Positions 12,059 through 24,535 of a DNA stretch of 64,000 nucleotides are shown piece after piece (within the stretch, counting starts at the first letter, position 1; every line of letters starts with the position of its first letter). Both the position numbers and the translations under genes were made by a program. The DNA is from Budorcas taxicolor (lineage: Eukaryota; Chordata; Mammalia; Artiodactyla; Bovidae). Below the pieces are notes generated by a model. It did no database searches. It was not told where the DNA came from and saw nothing but the letters and a program-made list of their open reading frames with translations. The DNA is taken from contig NC_068910.1 in assembly GCF_023091745.1 (NCBI RefSeq), positions 129,535,170-129,599,169 of the forward strand. Reading direction: 5' to 3'.

Positions 12059-12270
12059 TAACGACCTTGTCAAGGGTCATTTCAGTGGAATTAGGACATG
12101 GGTTGAAGAAAGAACTGGAGATGAGGAACTGGAGGCACCTAGTGAAGACCACTCTTTTACGAAGCTTGGTGGAAATACAAGGGAGAGGGCTGGGGCAATA
12201 GCTTCAGAGAAAGGCATGACCAAGAGGAAAATTTCTTCTGGAGGCCTTTAAAAGTCTCAAGAGGAATGTC

Positions 12271-13204
12271 AACAGTTCCCTGTGGCTAATCAATATTTAT
12301 TTGTCTACCTGACCTGAAATACACAAAACACAGAATACTACCACTGGTCCATTTACAGGAGGCAATTTGAGTGTAGTAATCACTCTGTTATCTTTCTCAA
12401 TAAATTCAGAGGCACATAATTAGTTTAGACTTATTTTTTTTGGTCTCTGAGCACTCTCTGTGCCCCATTATTAGCAGCAAAAGATCTGACTGTTATTCAA
12501 GCTCTTTCCTTTTAATAGATTTAAATAATCTCTTTATGTGTTTTGGACTCTCTTCAAAGGTGCTTCTCAAAGTCTTTTTTCCTATTTTGTACCTAACCAG
12601 ACACTCTGCAGGCTCCCTGATCTCTTCTGGGTAGCTTTTTACATTCTTTGAGAGATGTCTTTTTCCCTCCACAATAGCCACTATGCCTGTCACATTTTTT
12701 AAGTGCTTAGATTTTTTCTTTTTTTAATTCTCAGTTACTCTTTTCCTACACTTCTAATAAAATCTCTTAAAATAGTCTCCAATCTTCTTATGACTCTTCA
12801 AAAGCCTACTTTTCAATTTTCTCCTAGCTAATACCTCAATTTTGTCAGTTTCCCTTTGAACTCTTGATAATTGAGACACTTTTTTTGGCTTATGGATTGA
12901 ATGTGTCATGATAACTCATAATAATTGCCTCACACACGGTTACTTCCTAAAACCAACACCTGGTCACAAGACAAGAACTAGAGCCAGGACATTCTTCTAA
13001 CGGTAGGTGGTTTGAAATCTTCTGTTACAGTAAAGTTCATTCTAGCAAAAATCTCTGTTAAAAAGCTCTCTTCTATCTCTTGACCTGATTAAGCTTTTAT
13101 AATTCACATTTAGTTCAGTTTTTAATACCTGGCATGATTTCTAAGTTTCTAAATCTTTACCATTTCTATATTGGTATCAACGGCTTGGTTACCTAGTCTT
13201 AGGC
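12271..13204. other. Unique stretch with no recognised gene
   Basis: The sequence is AT-rich and pyrimidine-biased around 12420-12790. I recognise no repeat family or domain. Short open frames on both strands lack support. Confidence 0.4.
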
Positions 13205-13378
13205 ACTGGTTTTCAAACACTGAAATCATCTAGAAAGTTGGAAAAAACTGCTGCTACTGTCCCACCCCTAGACATTCTTATTTAACAACTGGTCTAGGGT
13301 GAAGCCTGGGCATCAGGATTTTTAAAAGCTCCCTAGGAGATTCTAATATAATCCATGTTTGACATATCACTGGTTTAA
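13205..13378 (+). mobile_element. MER5-type hAT DNA transposon remnant
   Basis: CACTGGTTTTCAAACACTGAA at the left and ATATCACTGGTTT at the right resemble the MER5 termini, with GGGCATCAGGATTTTTAAAA inside. It is more diverged than the copies at 10.6 and 57.7 kb. Confidence 0.6.
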
Positions 13379-13409
13379 GTACATTCCTAAGACAAATAAT
13401 CTAATTTTA

Positions 13410-14245
13410 AAAATAATGAAAGGATTTGAATAGACATTTCCCCAAAGAAGATGCACAAATGATCAATAAATACATGAAAAGATGCTCAACATTATTAGCC
13501 ATCAGAGAAATGCAAATCAAAACCACTTTTTATACACTAGGATGGCTAGAGGTAAAGAAGACAGATAATGACAAGTGTCAGCAATGATGTGGAGGAAACT
13601 GGAACCCTCAAAAATTGCTAGTGAGATTGTAATAAGCTACTTTGGAAAACAGCTTAACACTTATGTAAACATAGAGCCACCATATGGCCCAGAAATTCTA
13701 CTCCTAGATATACACCTAAGATAAAGGAAAACATAATGTCCACACAAAAACTTATACATGAATGTTCACAGCAGCATACTATTCATAATAGCCAAAAAGA
13801 GAAATAACCAAATATCTATCAACTGATGAATGCATAAACAACCTGTGGAATAGCCATACAACAGAACATTATTCAGCCATAGAAAGGAATGACGTGCTGC
13901 TTCATACTACAATATAAATGAAACTTGTAATCATTATGCTAAGATTATGCTAAGTGAAAGAAGCCACATACAAAGAGCTATGTGTTGTATGACTTCATGT
14001 ATATGTATTGTCCAGATCAGGCAAAATTCATAGAGATAGAAGGCAGACTAATAGTTGCTAGAGGCTAGGGGAGGGAAGAAATAAGGAAGAACTGCTAACA
14101 GGCATGAAGCTTCTTCTCAGGGTAATGAAATTATTCTGGAGTTAGATAGTGATGATTATTCAACCTGTGAATGAACTAAAAACTACTGAACTGTACACTT
14201 TAAAAAGATGAATTTCATGGTATGTGAATTATATCTCAAAAGAAT
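13410..14245 (+). mobile_element. Ancient L1 3' end (L1M type)
   Basis: ORF2 C-terminal coding debris is clear from AATGCAAATCAAAACCAC and CATATGGCCCAGAAATTCTA. It runs into a 3' UTR ending AATTATATCTCAAAAGAATA. Stops and frameshifts are frequent. Confidence 0.85.
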
Positions 14246-14884
14246 AAGTACAGTCTTATTGTTACGTGTTTGAGGAATTCTTACCCATGGAGATTTGAGG
14301 AAGCCTCTCCTTGCCAATAACATTTCTATGTGACTACTGTTTGTTGTATATCTCACACCTCCTTCCCTTTCTGGTGAGAATCAAAAGCCAAGGTAAGGTC
14401 TCACAGGTTGCCAGAACAAAACATCTGGCATTGGTCACCATTACTAAAGAAGGATATGAGAAAAATAAAATCTGGGGAAGGAAAGCTGAATGGCAGAGTC
14501 TCTGCAGAATGAGGACAGACCATTCTGCAGTCTGCAGAGGGGAAGACCAATGGGGATGTGATTGAAACCTATTTAATCACAAAGAGATCTTGTGTAAAGT
14601 GGAGGGAAATCCTGGAATACTTGCAAGAGAGTACCATTTAAAGGTTCAGACGTGCAAAATTAGGACATGAAAATAAAGTGACAACTTCACAAAACAGGTA
14701 GTGATCTAAGGAAGATACTTCTCACTATTCACCTGAGAGATACTCTAGGCAATAAAAAAAAATAAAATAAAATATAGTTTTAAAGAAACGGTCCCATAAT
14801 AGCGTATTTTATCAAAATAAGTTACTACTAATAGGAACTTTTACTTTTTGGCTTAAAATTTAGAAAGATTTTAATTATGTTAAA

Positions 14885-15320
14885 ATGGAAATAAAATTAC
14901 ACACAATAAAACAACATAAAAGTTACCATCTTAACCACGTTTAAAGTGTACAGCTCAGTAGTATTAATTATATTGACGTTGTATAAAAATCTCCAGAACT
15001 TTTTCATCTTGCAAAACTGAAACTCTATATCCATCAAACAATTTCCCATTTCCCCCTCCCTCCACTCAGCCCCTAGCAACAATCATTTTATTTTCTATTT
15101 CTATGAGTTTGACTACCCTCAATATCTCTATGAGTAGATGCACATAGCATTTGTCTTTTTTGAGTGGCTTGTTTTACTTAATGTCCTCAAGATACATCTG
15201 TGTTATAACACAGGTCAATTTACTTCCTTTTTAAGCTGACTAATACTCAATTGCATGTATATCTCATGTTTTGTTTATCAATTCATCTGTCAATGGACAC
15301 TTGAATGGCTTGTTTTTTTT
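14885..15320 (-). mobile_element. Ancient L1 3' region (L1M type)
   Basis: The complement of an L1 3' UTR and ORF2 end is recognisable around 15140-15310 (the complement of ATCAATTGATGAATGGACAC-like sequence). It is decayed and 5'-truncated. The segment from 15321 to 16156 beyond it is unassigned. Confidence 0.65.
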
Positions 15321-16156
15321 GGTGAGGAGTTTGGGGTAGAAGATGGAGCCAAACACTGAAGTTGATATCCAGAGGATTAACCTGTCTTCTAATAAGGTGC
15401 TTAGTATCACTATCAGAGACAGAAAGATGGTCAGAATTGGGGCTCAAATGGTGGCCAAAAGTAAGACCAGAAGAATCTGAACTCAGGAATCTAGGCAGAT
15501 GCGTAAGCTTAAGACACATAAACCAGATACTGGGAACATGAAAGGAAGAACAAGCAATGATAACTTAGGGATTAAACATGTAAGAATGTCTAAAATCAGA
15601 AGAACATTTTGAAGAAGATAAATACAGAAAAAGTCAACAAAATAGTGAGCTGTGCATGAGACTCAAAGTCAGTCAAGCCAAGTAGGAAGTTCAGAAAATT
15701 AGGAGAGGACCCAGTGAGTGAGGGGTGGTACCAAAAAGGGAGGGTATACTGCAGGCTAGTGCAGGTATCTATGGGAGAGGTCTGGGATTCTGGCTAGTAG
15801 TGCGCCACCAGAGAGGAATGAACAGATTATGAAAAGGAACAGGCTGCTCCCCCTTAGTCTCTGCTCTAGAGTATGCCGATTTGATAGAGAGATGGGGAAA
15901 ATGAAAATAGATAAGCCAGACCCAGGAAATTCTGGAACTGACTTCCAGCATCCAAAATGGTGTGGCTACTCTGATTTCCATTCAGGCTGGTGCAAATATT
16001 GAATTGGATTTGGTGAGGCTTTAGGGATACTACACACTGGGGTTTCTTGGACTTCAGATATTATTAGTTATAATCTGAAAGCTGTTAGTGGAAGCTGCTA
16101 TAACACAAACTTGGTATTAATCTAGACCACTTATTTTCTTGTGCCTTGACCCAAAG
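15321..16156. other. Unassigned stretch
   Basis: I recognise no gene or certain repeat. Open frames of 70-78 codons on the minus strand show no domain, and no splice pair stands out. Confidence 0.4.
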
Positions 16157-16422
16157 GTGGAGAATGGCACCCCATTCCAGTACTCTTGCCTGGAAAATAC
16201 CATGGATGGAGGAGCCTGGTAGGCTGCAGTCCATGGGGTCGCTGAGAGTTGGACATGACTCAGTGACTTCACTTTCACTTTTCACTTTCATGCATTGGAG
16301 AAGGAAATGGCAACCCACTCCAGCGTTCTTGCCTGGAGAATCCCAGGGATGGCGGAGCCGGTGGGCTGCTGCCTATGGGGTCGCACAGAGTCGGACACGA
16401 CTGAAGTAACTTAGCAGCAGCA
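16157..16422 (+). mobile_element. BOV-A2 SINE
   Basis: Both Bov-A units and the linker are present, ending in an (AGC)n tail. A perfect 9-bp duplication, GACCCAAAG, lies at 16148-16156 and 16423-16431. Confidence 0.97.
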
Positions 16423-17432
16423 GACCCAAAGATTGCCTAGATTCCAGGGGTAGGAACAAACTGAAAGTAAAGGTGGCAGCGGGGCGGGGGACAGTTACAA
16501 AAAGAAGGGTACAGAAGTTAGAAGACAATCAGTTCTTTGCAATCCTACAAGCTCTACGGTCACGTTACTGGTCCACTGTGAAATTTCTCAGGATGAGACA
16601 TAATTGTTCAGATGTTACATAAACCATATGTTTCTCTCTGTCTTCTTCTTTTAAAGAGTTTAGTGAATATAAGTAAGATGTGCAGAAAAATACATGCTTC
16701 TATAAAACGATATTCAGAGATAATCTTTTAAAATTTGCCAGTTCTTCTCTGCTGAGGCATGTTTTCCAGCAAACAAAATACATTAATAAATCTATCAGGG
16801 GCAGAGAGGCAGTGGGGGACAGCTGCAGCCGCAGCATCCAGGAGTGACAATGATTAATTCCTACATCTGCTCAGCCAGATAGAAACAAAGGTCACTGTGC
16901 ATAGATTAGCATCCTGATCACCACCTCCTCCCAACACATGCACACACACATGCGCACTGGAGAGTGGCATCTTCTTTCATTGATCACGGCAAAATTCAAA
17001 ATTCCTAAAAAAATTCTTACTATCTGAAAATCCTCCCCTCAGAAAGCAAGCTCTTTAGTAGGATAGAGTGGAATAGAATAGGATCAGCAACTGATTAATG
17101 TCAGATTACTGTCTAATCTTATTAACATCCAAATTAAGTGAAAATCTGATACTCAGCTATATTTATGAAAGCAAAGAGAACAGGAAGTTTAAGAACAAAT
17201 CCTGATGCAGTAATTTGATCAAAGTAAGAAAGGCTATTACGGTGAAACAGTTGAACACATGTAGACATCCAGCATTAGGGAAGGAAGGTGATTCATTGTC
17301 TTCATGTTCAACATTCCCCTGAAGACACTGCCACTTCTTATTCGTGACTCCTACACTTGTAGATCCTTGACAGGTTGACTTTAAAAAAAAATAATCTTGG
17401 GCTAGGAAAGGTATTTTTTTAAGTGCACATGT
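16423..17432. other. Unique stretch with no recognised gene
   Basis: A G-rich patch (GGCAGCGGGGCGGGGGACAG) lies near 16471 and a short (CA)n run near 16937. No repeat family or exon is evident. The minus-strand frame overlapping 17163-17582 continues into the neighbouring SINE and is not a gene. Confidence 0.4.
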
Positions 17433-17443
17433 TATAAATGTCT

Positions 17444-17724
17444 GCTGCTGCTGCTGCCAAGTCGCTTCAGTCGTGTCCGACTCTGTGCGACCCCATAGAC
17501 GGCAGCCCACCAGGCTCCCCCGTCCCTGGGATTCTCCAGGCAAGAACACTGGACTGGGTCGCCATTTCCTTCTCCAATGCATGAAAGTGAAAAGTGAAAG
17601 TGAAAGTGAAGTCGCTCAGTCGTGCCCGACTCTAGTGACCACATGGACTGGAGCCTACCAGGCTCCTCCGTCCATGGGATTTTCCAGGCAAAAGTACTGG
17701 AGTGCGGTGCCACTGCCTTCTCCG
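17444..17724 (-). mobile_element. BOV-A2 SINE
   Basis: The reverse-oriented copy has a (TGC)n start and both Bov-A units. The linker contains one extra GTGAAA-type repeat. Target-site duplication TATAAATGTCT occurs at 17433-17443 and 17725-17735. Confidence 0.97.
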
Positions 17725-17736
17725 TATAAATGTCTA

Positions 17737-18775
17737 GCTTAGTGAATTATCACAAAAGACAACATCTATGTAACTATCATCCAAGTCAAGAAGAACATTT
17801 TAATAACTCAAAACCTTCACTCATAATTATTACTCTCTTGTTCCTCCCTAAAAGTAAACCACTATCCTGCCTTTTTTCTTCACTAGCTTGACTTTTAATA
17901 CTATAGTTATGCCTGCTTTTAAACTTTATTTAAGGGGAATCATAAAGGAATACATGTTCTTTTGTGGCTGGCTTTGTTTGTGAGATTTGGCTATGTTTCT
18001 GGGTGTTATTCGTTTTCATTGCTGAATAGTATTTCATTGCAAGAAAATACCACAACTTATTTATTTCTTTTAATACTAAAGGACGGTTAGGGTGACTATA
18101 AGTAATGCTACTGTGAATTTCTTTATACAACATTTTGCATAAATGTGTATACATTTCTCATGGGAATACTTTAGACTGGATTTTCTGGGTCACAAGGTAT
18201 ATGAATTGCTAATTTTAGAAGATATGCCATGTAAGAAAAGTTCTAGAGATATAATGTACAGCATGATAAATATAATTAACGCTGCTATGTTACATGTGAA
18301 AGTTGTTAACAGAGTGACTCCTAGGAGTTCTCATCACAAGGGAAAAGTCTTTTTCTATTTCTTTAATTTTGTATCTATATGAGATGATGGAAAATCACTA
18401 AACTTACTGGGATGATCATTTCACAATGTACATAACACAAATCATAGTGCTTACAACTTATACAGTGCTGTATGTCAAATATATCTCAATAAAACTTAAA
18501 GAAAAAACTTTTCATAGGAAAAAAAAAAAGACATGCCAAACTACTTTCCAAAGCAGTTGTACCAGTCTGCATTCTCATCATGATCAGATAAGAATTTCAT
18601 AGCTTCACATCTTTATCTTAACATTATCTTTGAAAATTTAAGGCATTTGATGTGTATCTCAATTTTAATTTTCTTTTCTCCACCCACAGGCAACCACTAA
18701 TATACTTTCTGTCTCTATAGATTTGTCTGTTCTAAATATTTTATATAATGGAATCATAAAATATATGTTCCTTTT
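17737..18775 (-). mobile_element. Ancient L1 3' region, split by a younger L1 tail
   Basis: Complementary L1 sequence runs from 17737 to 18229, resumes at 18539 and extends to about 18650. A further L1 3' UTR-like piece reaches 18775. The interruption is an oppositely oriented L1 3' end. Confidence 0.65.
18230..18529 (+). mobile_element. L1 3' UTR tail nested in an older L1
   Basis: The insert ends with TATACAGTGCTGTATGTCAA, ATATATCTCAATAAAACTT and an A-run, which is a standard L1 3' terminus. The near-identical flanks GATATGCCA (18221-18229) and GACATGCCA (18530-18538) look like an aged target-site duplication. Confidence 0.75.
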
Positions 18776-19247
18776 CTCAAGAAGAGAAAGAATCCAAGCA
18801 TAACATTAAAGAGAGTCTTCAAATCAAAAGGGAAGTGAACAAAAGAAAAAAGGAACAAATTGAACTATAAACCCCCAAAACAGTTAACAAAATGGCAATA
18901 AGTGCAAACCTATCAATAATTACTTTAAACGAAAATGGACAAATGATCCAATCAAAAGACAGGCTGGCTGAATGGATACAAACACAACACCTGTATATAT
19001 ACTGTCTATAAGAGACTTGCTTTAGATATAAAGACTGAAAATAGGGGTGGAGAAAAGGTATCCCATGCAAATATAAATCTAACAAAAGTTGGGACAGGAA
19101 TACTTATATCCAAAAAAAAATAGACTTTTAAAACAAAAACTGTAGCAAGAGACAAAGGAGGTCATTATATAATCAAGGGATTTATCTAAGAAGAAAGTAT
19201 AGCAATTATAAATACATATGTGCCCAACATAGGAATACATATAAAAG

Positions 19248-19314
19248 ATTTTATATCTATATAATATATATACAATAAGACATTATAAGACATATTTTAT
19301 ATATATATATAATA
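19248..19314. repeat. (TA)n-rich low-complexity tract
   Basis: ATATAATATATATACAATAA and a longer TATATATATATA run interrupt the L1 ORF2 remnant. The phrase AATAAGACATT occurs on either side of the run, suggesting local slippage or duplication. Confidence 0.7.
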
Positions 19315-20416
19315 AGACATTCCATTTCAAATCAGCACAATACACAATATTTTCAAGTACACAGGGAATATCTCCAAGATAGATCACTTGCTAAGCCACA
19401 AAACAAGTCTTAGTAAATTTACTTGATAAGAAAACTGAAGTCATATCAAGCATCTTTTCTGACCATAATACTATGAGAAAAGGAATCAATTATAAGAAAA
19501 TAACTGAAAAATACATAAACATGTAGACTCTACACAATATACTGCTAAACAACCAATGTATCACTGAAGAAATCAAAGAAGAAATTTTTAAAAACCTGAA
19601 AACAAAAAAAATGAAAATACAACAATAAAAAAAAAAACTATGGGTTGCAGAAAAAGCATTTCTAAGAGGGAAGTTTATGGCAATGCAAGCTATTTTAGGA
19701 AACAAAATCTTCAACAAACAACGTAACATTATACTTAAAAGAACTAGAAAAAGAGGAAGAAATAAAATCCATGTTAGTAGAAGGAAAGAAATAATAAAAG
19801 ATCAGAGAAGAAATAAACGGAATACAGATTGAAAAACAATACAAAAGGTCAATGAAACTAACACCTCGTTCTTTGAAAAGATAAGCAAAATTGATAAACC
19901 TTCAGCCAGACTCATCAAGAAAAAAGGAGAGAGGGCCCAAATCAATAAAATCAGAAATGAAAAATGAGAAATTACAACTGACACCACAGAAATACAAAGG
20001 ATAAGTGACTATTATAGGAAACTATTTTTATGCCAATAAATGGACAACCTAGAAGAAATGGACAAATTCTTAGAAACATATACTCTCCCAACACGGAACC
20101 AAGGAGAAATAGAAAATGGGAACAGAACAATTACCAGTTACCAGTAATAAAATTGAATCAGTAATTTTAAAACTCCAAACAAGCAGAAGTCCAGGACCAG
20201 ATGGCCTCATAGGTGAATTCTTTGCATTTTGAGAAGAGTTGACACCCATCCTTCTGAAACTATTCCCCAAAACTGCAGAGGAAGAAACACTTCTGAACTC
20301 ATCCTATAAGGGCAGCATCAGTCTGATACCAAAAACCAGACAGATACCACAAGAAAAGAAAATTACAGGCCAATATTACTGATGAACATAGATATAAAAA
20401 TTCTCAACAAAATACT

Positions 20417-20626
20417 GTGCTTAGTTGTTCAGTCGTGTCTGACTCTTTGTGACCCCATGGACTGTAGCCCGCCAGGCTCCTCTGTCCATGGGATTCTCCA
20501 GGCAAGAATACTGGAGTGGGTTGCCATGCCCTCCTCCATGGGATCTTCCCAACCCAGGGATTGAACCCAGGTCTCTGGCACTGCAGGTGGATTCTTTACC
20601 ATCTAAGCCACCAGGGAAGCCCCAAG
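20417..20626 (-). mobile_element. Bov-tA SINE nested in L1 ORF2
   Basis: A nearly intact reverse-oriented copy with the tRNA-derived head at the right (complement of GGTGGCTTAGATGGTAAAGA). Target-site duplication AAAATACT occurs at 20409-20416 and 20627-20634. The L1 ORF2 reads on across it. Confidence 0.95.
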
Positions 20627-21513
20627 AAAATACTAGCACCAAATTCAATAATACATTAAAACAAACATACATGATCAAATGGGATTTATAATACTTCTAA
20701 ATGTAGTGAAATCCATAAAAATTTTGAATCACTATTTTGTACACCTGAAACTAATATTATAAAAGAAAAGTGCATGTAAGTATACAATTCAGAGAATTTT
20801 TGGAAACTTGACACACTTGTGTGAACAGTATGCAAGTCAAGAAATGAATTACTAGTGTGCTAGAAGTCCTCTTGCTCCCTTCTGTGACTATGCTCCCCTA
20901 ACTCTCCCTTCAACCTCCAGAGCTATCACTATCCTGATTCCTAACGTCATAAGATTGTTTTTCTAGAACAAAAAAGTAATATTTATATTCCATAACTAAG
21001 AGATTTTTTGTATTTAGCCATTTTTAATTGTGCTAATTACATTCACAATGTTATGCAGCCAGTTCTACTATCTATTTCCAAAATGGTTTAACCCTTAAAA
21101 TATTTTTATTGGAGGGGAGGGAGGCAGAGGGCAAAAAAAAATTTATTGGAGTATATTTCACTTACAGTGCTATGTTATTTTCTGCTATAAAGCAATGTAC
21201 ATCACTTAGACATATATCTACTCTTTTTTAGATTTTTTTTCCTCATATGGGTCCAGAGATTGGTTTTGCCTGGTTTCATATTTCACATTAAGTGGAATCA
21301 TATAGGGTACAATCCTTGTGCATGGCTACTTTTGCTCAACATTATTTTTGTAAGAGTCATCCATATTATTGCATGTAGCTATAGATTACTGATTCTCATG
21401 GTTTCTTATAGTCAAGCAGTGAATATACCATGATGCATTTAGACAACTGTTGATGAACAGCTCAGTAGTTTCCAGTTTGGGCCTATTAGAAATAGTGCTG
21501 ATAAGAACATTCT

Positions 21514-21783
21514 GCTGCTGCTAAGTCGCTTCAGTCATGTCCGACTCTGTGCAACCCCATAGACAGCAGCCCACCAGGCTCCACCGTCCCTGGGAGTCTC
21601 CAGGCAAGAACATTGGAGTGGGTTGCCATTTCCTTCTCCAATGCATGAAAATGAAAAGTGAAAGTGAAGTCACTGAGTCGTGTCCAACTCTCAGCAACCC
21701 CATGAACTGCAGCCCACGAGGCTTCTCCATCCATGGGATTTTCCAGGCAAGAGTACTGGAATGGGGTGCCATTGCCTTCTCTG
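21514..21783 (-). mobile_element. BOV-A2 SINE nested in L1
   Basis: Both units and the linker are present in reverse orientation. A perfect 11-bp duplication, AAGAACATTCT, lies at 21503-21513 and 21784-21794. Confidence 0.97.
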
Positions 21784-21818
21784 AAGAACATTCTAGCATA
21801 CATATTTTGGTGAGGCAG

Positions 21819-23225
21819 TTTAGTTCAGTTCAGTCACTCAGCCATGTCTGACTCTTTGCAACCCCATGGACTGCAGCATGCCAGGCTTCCCTGTCCATCA
21901 CCAACACATGGAGCTTGCTCAAACTCATGTCCATCACGTCTGTGATGCCATTTAACCATCTCATCCTCTGTCATCCACTTCTCCTCCTGCCTTCAATCTT
22001 TCCCAGCATCAGGGTCTTTTCAAATAAGTCAGTTCTTTGCATCAGGTAACCAAAGTATTGGAGTTTCAGCTTCAGCATCAGTCCTTCCAATGAATATTCA
22101 GGACTGAATTCCTTTAGGATCAATGGGTTTGGTCTCCTTGCTGTCCAAGGGACTCTCAAGAGTCTTCTCCAACACCACGGTTCAAAAGCATCAATCCTTT
22201 GGCACTCAGCTTTCTGTATGGTCCAACTCTCACATCCATACACGACTAGTGGAAAACCATAGCTTTGACTAGATGGACTTTTGTCGGCAAAGTAATGTCT
22301 CTGCTTTTTAATATACTGTCTAGGTTGGTCATAACTTTTCTTCCAAGGAGCAAGCACCTTTTAACTTCATTGCTGCAGTCACCGTCTGCAGTAATTTTGG
22401 AGCCCCAAAAAATAAAGTCTCTCACTGTTTGCATTGTTTCCCCATCTATCTGCCATGAAGTGATGGGACCAGATACCATGATCTTCATTTTCTGAATGTT
22501 GAGCTTTAAGCCAACTTTTTCACTCTCCACTTTCACTTTCATCAAGAGGCTTTTTAGGTCCTCTTCACTTTCTGCCATAAGGGTGGTGTCATCTTCATAT
22601 CTGAGGTTATTGATATTTCTCCCGGCAATCTTGATTCCAGTTTGTACTTCATTCAGCCCAGCATTTTACATGATGTACTCTGCATATAAGTTAAATAAAC
22701 AGGGTGACAATATACAGCCTTGAGTACTCCTTTCTCAGTTTGAAACCAGTCCATTGTTCCATGTCTGGTTCTAACTGTTGCTTCTTGACCTGCATACACA
22801 TTTCTCAGGAGGCAGATAAGGTGCTCTGGTATTCCCAACTCTTATAGAATTTTCCACAGTTTGTTGTGATCCACACAGTCAAAGGCTTTAGTGTAGTCAA
22901 TGAAGCAGGTGTTTTTCTGGAATACTCTTACTTTTTTGATGATCCAATGGATGTTGGCAATTTGATCTCTGGTTCCTCTGCCTTCTCTAAATCCAGCTTG
23001 AACATCTGGAAGTTCTTGGTTCATGTACTAGCTTGGAGAATTTTGAGCATTACTTTGCTAGCACGTGAGATGAGTACAGTTATGCAGTAGTTTGATTATT
23101 CTTTGGCATTACCTTTCTTTGGGGTTGGAATGGAAACTGACCTTTTCCAGTCCTGAGGCCACTGATGAGTTTTCCAAATTTGTTGGCATATTGAGTGCAG
23201 TACTTCAACAGCATCATCTTTTAGC
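21819..23225 (-). mobile_element. BovB LINE, 5'-truncated (~1.4 kb)
   Basis: BovB (RTE clade) encodes an endonuclease-reverse transcriptase. Only the reverse transcriptase and the 3' end remain here. The 3' terminus (complement of GACTGAACTGAACTA) is at the left, and the truncated 5' end (complement of TGCTAAAAGATGATGCTGTT) is at the right. Recognisable protein pieces include the Y-T-K-A-F-D-C-V-D-H motif near 22860-22900 and the K-L-N-I-Q-K motif near 22490, but they lie in different frames, so it is dead. Flanks ATTTTGGTGA and ATTTTAGTGA suggest an aged target duplication. Confidence 0.92.
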
Positions 23226-24374
23226 ATTTTAGTGAAAACATATATGCAATTTTTGCTGGAATTGCTGTGACAAAGGACATGATTATGTTCATGTTTGGTA
23301 GATTCTGAAGAGCTTTCTAAAGTCAGTATAACAATGTGTAAATTCTTTCAACAATGCATGAGACTTCCAGCTGCTCTCCATCCTTCCCAACACTCAGGTT
23401 TTCAGTCTTCTTAAAACTGTAGACATTCAAGTGAGTGTATAGCGTTATCTCATTTTGCCTTTACTTTGCATTTCCCTAATGACTAAACAGGTAGAGCACT
23501 TTTCATTTGTACATTGGCTGCCTTGATATAATCTATTTTGAAGTGGCTATTTATATCTTTGCTCATTTAAAAGTTGTTTTCTCTGTGTTTTTCTTATCGA
23601 TCACAGTTTTTTATTCTGGATAAAAATCTTCTGATGATATACATATTATGAATATATTCTCATTCTATGGCTTGCTTTTTTCCTTCCCAGGGTGTCTTTT
23701 AGTGAATAGAAAATATTTTTGATACTTATATAAACCAATTTAATAGTCTTTCATGAGCAGTACATTTTGTATTCTATTTAAGACATGTTTTCCTGACCCA
23801 AGTTCGTGAAAATATTCTCCTACATTATCTTCCTGAAGCTTGTTTTATATTTAGATCTACAGCCTGCCTGAAGATGATTTTGTTGAGGTAGGATTCAAGT
23901 TGCATATTTTCCCCATGTGGATAGCCAACTGACTTAGCATCATTTATTAAAAACTGTCCATACATGCTTGGCTCTGAGTTCTCCCTGTTCTGTTCCACTG
24001 GTCTCTGTTTACCCCTGCCCCCAAAGCAGACTGAGCCTGTTATTAATTACTAGCTTTATAATAACCCTTAACATCCAAAAGAAGAAGTTTCCTCACCTTG
24101 TTCATTATTTCCATGCTATTTTTTGCCTTTTGAATTTCCATATAAATTTGAGAATTGATATGTTGAGTCTCACCAGAAAAGAAAAAAAGTTCAGAATTTT
24201 TATTGCAATTACATTGAAACCATATACTAATCTGGGAGCAATTATATCTTGACAGTATTGGACCTTCTTATATCAAAGATAATATATCCTTTACTTATTT
24301 AGAACTTAAGTTCTCTTAAAATATTTAATGATTTTCCATGTAGAGATACTGCATCTTTCCCTAGTGTATTAGTC

Positions 24375-24535
24375 AGGGTTCAGAGAAACAAAACTAGTAA
24401 GTGATATATGGATTTGTCAGACAATTGGTTTATGCAATTTTGGGGGCTGATTCAGCTTAAACTCCATTTTTAGCCACTTCTGTTCTTGAATCAAGGTATC
24501 CCAAGGAGCATGCTTTTATTTAAGGGAGTGCTATT
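24375..24535. mobile_element. Ancient repeat scrap of uncertain family
   Basis: The segment starts TATTAGTCAGGGTTCAGAGA, a phrase common to an old mammalian LTR-like repeat that I cannot name. Related sequence may occur at 59390-59505. Edges are approximate. Confidence 0.35.

Larger units (their letters stand above)
10375..12270 (-). mobile_element. Long L2 LINE fragment, interrupted by four insertions
   Basis: Reverse-strand L2 similarity starts at TGCCAGACACTGTGGCAGGT and continues with interruptions through GAAGCTTGGTGG near 12160. The later arrivals are a MER5A (10575-10755), a Bov-A (11370-11506), a Bov-tA (11578-11788) and a BovB tail (12000-12058). The last three have target-site duplications. 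Internal similarity is patchy, so the full extent is an inference from collinearity. Confidence 0.6.
18781..20775 (+). mobile_element. L1 ORF2 remnant (endonuclease to reverse transcriptase)
   Basis: Plus-strand sequence follows L1 ORF2 from the endonuclease region (AGACAGGCTGGCTGAATGGA) to the reverse transcriptase finger region (AGTCCAGGACCAGATGGCCT, encoding an S-P-G-P-D-G motif). It is broken by stops and by an AT-rich segment near 19250-19312. A Bov-tA interrupts it at 20417-20626, after which ORF2 sequence resumes, and a 3'-end-like scrap closes it near 20775. It cannot encode a functional protein. Confidence 0.82.
20776..24360 (-). mobile_element. Ancient L1 (3' UTR into ORF2), split by BOV-A2 and BovB
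   Basis: Complementary L1 similarity can be followed through 20776-21513, 21784-21818 and 23226-24360, moving from the 3' UTR into ORF2. The TTTGCATTTCCCTAATGACT segment near 23466 is the familiar reversed ORF2 C-terminal region. All frames are broken. Two later insertions sit inside it. Confidence 0.7.

Noticed and set aside
19248..19314. TA-rich tract as a replication origin or matrix attachment site
   Set aside because: It is a short simple repeat within L1 debris, and composition alone does not support either function.
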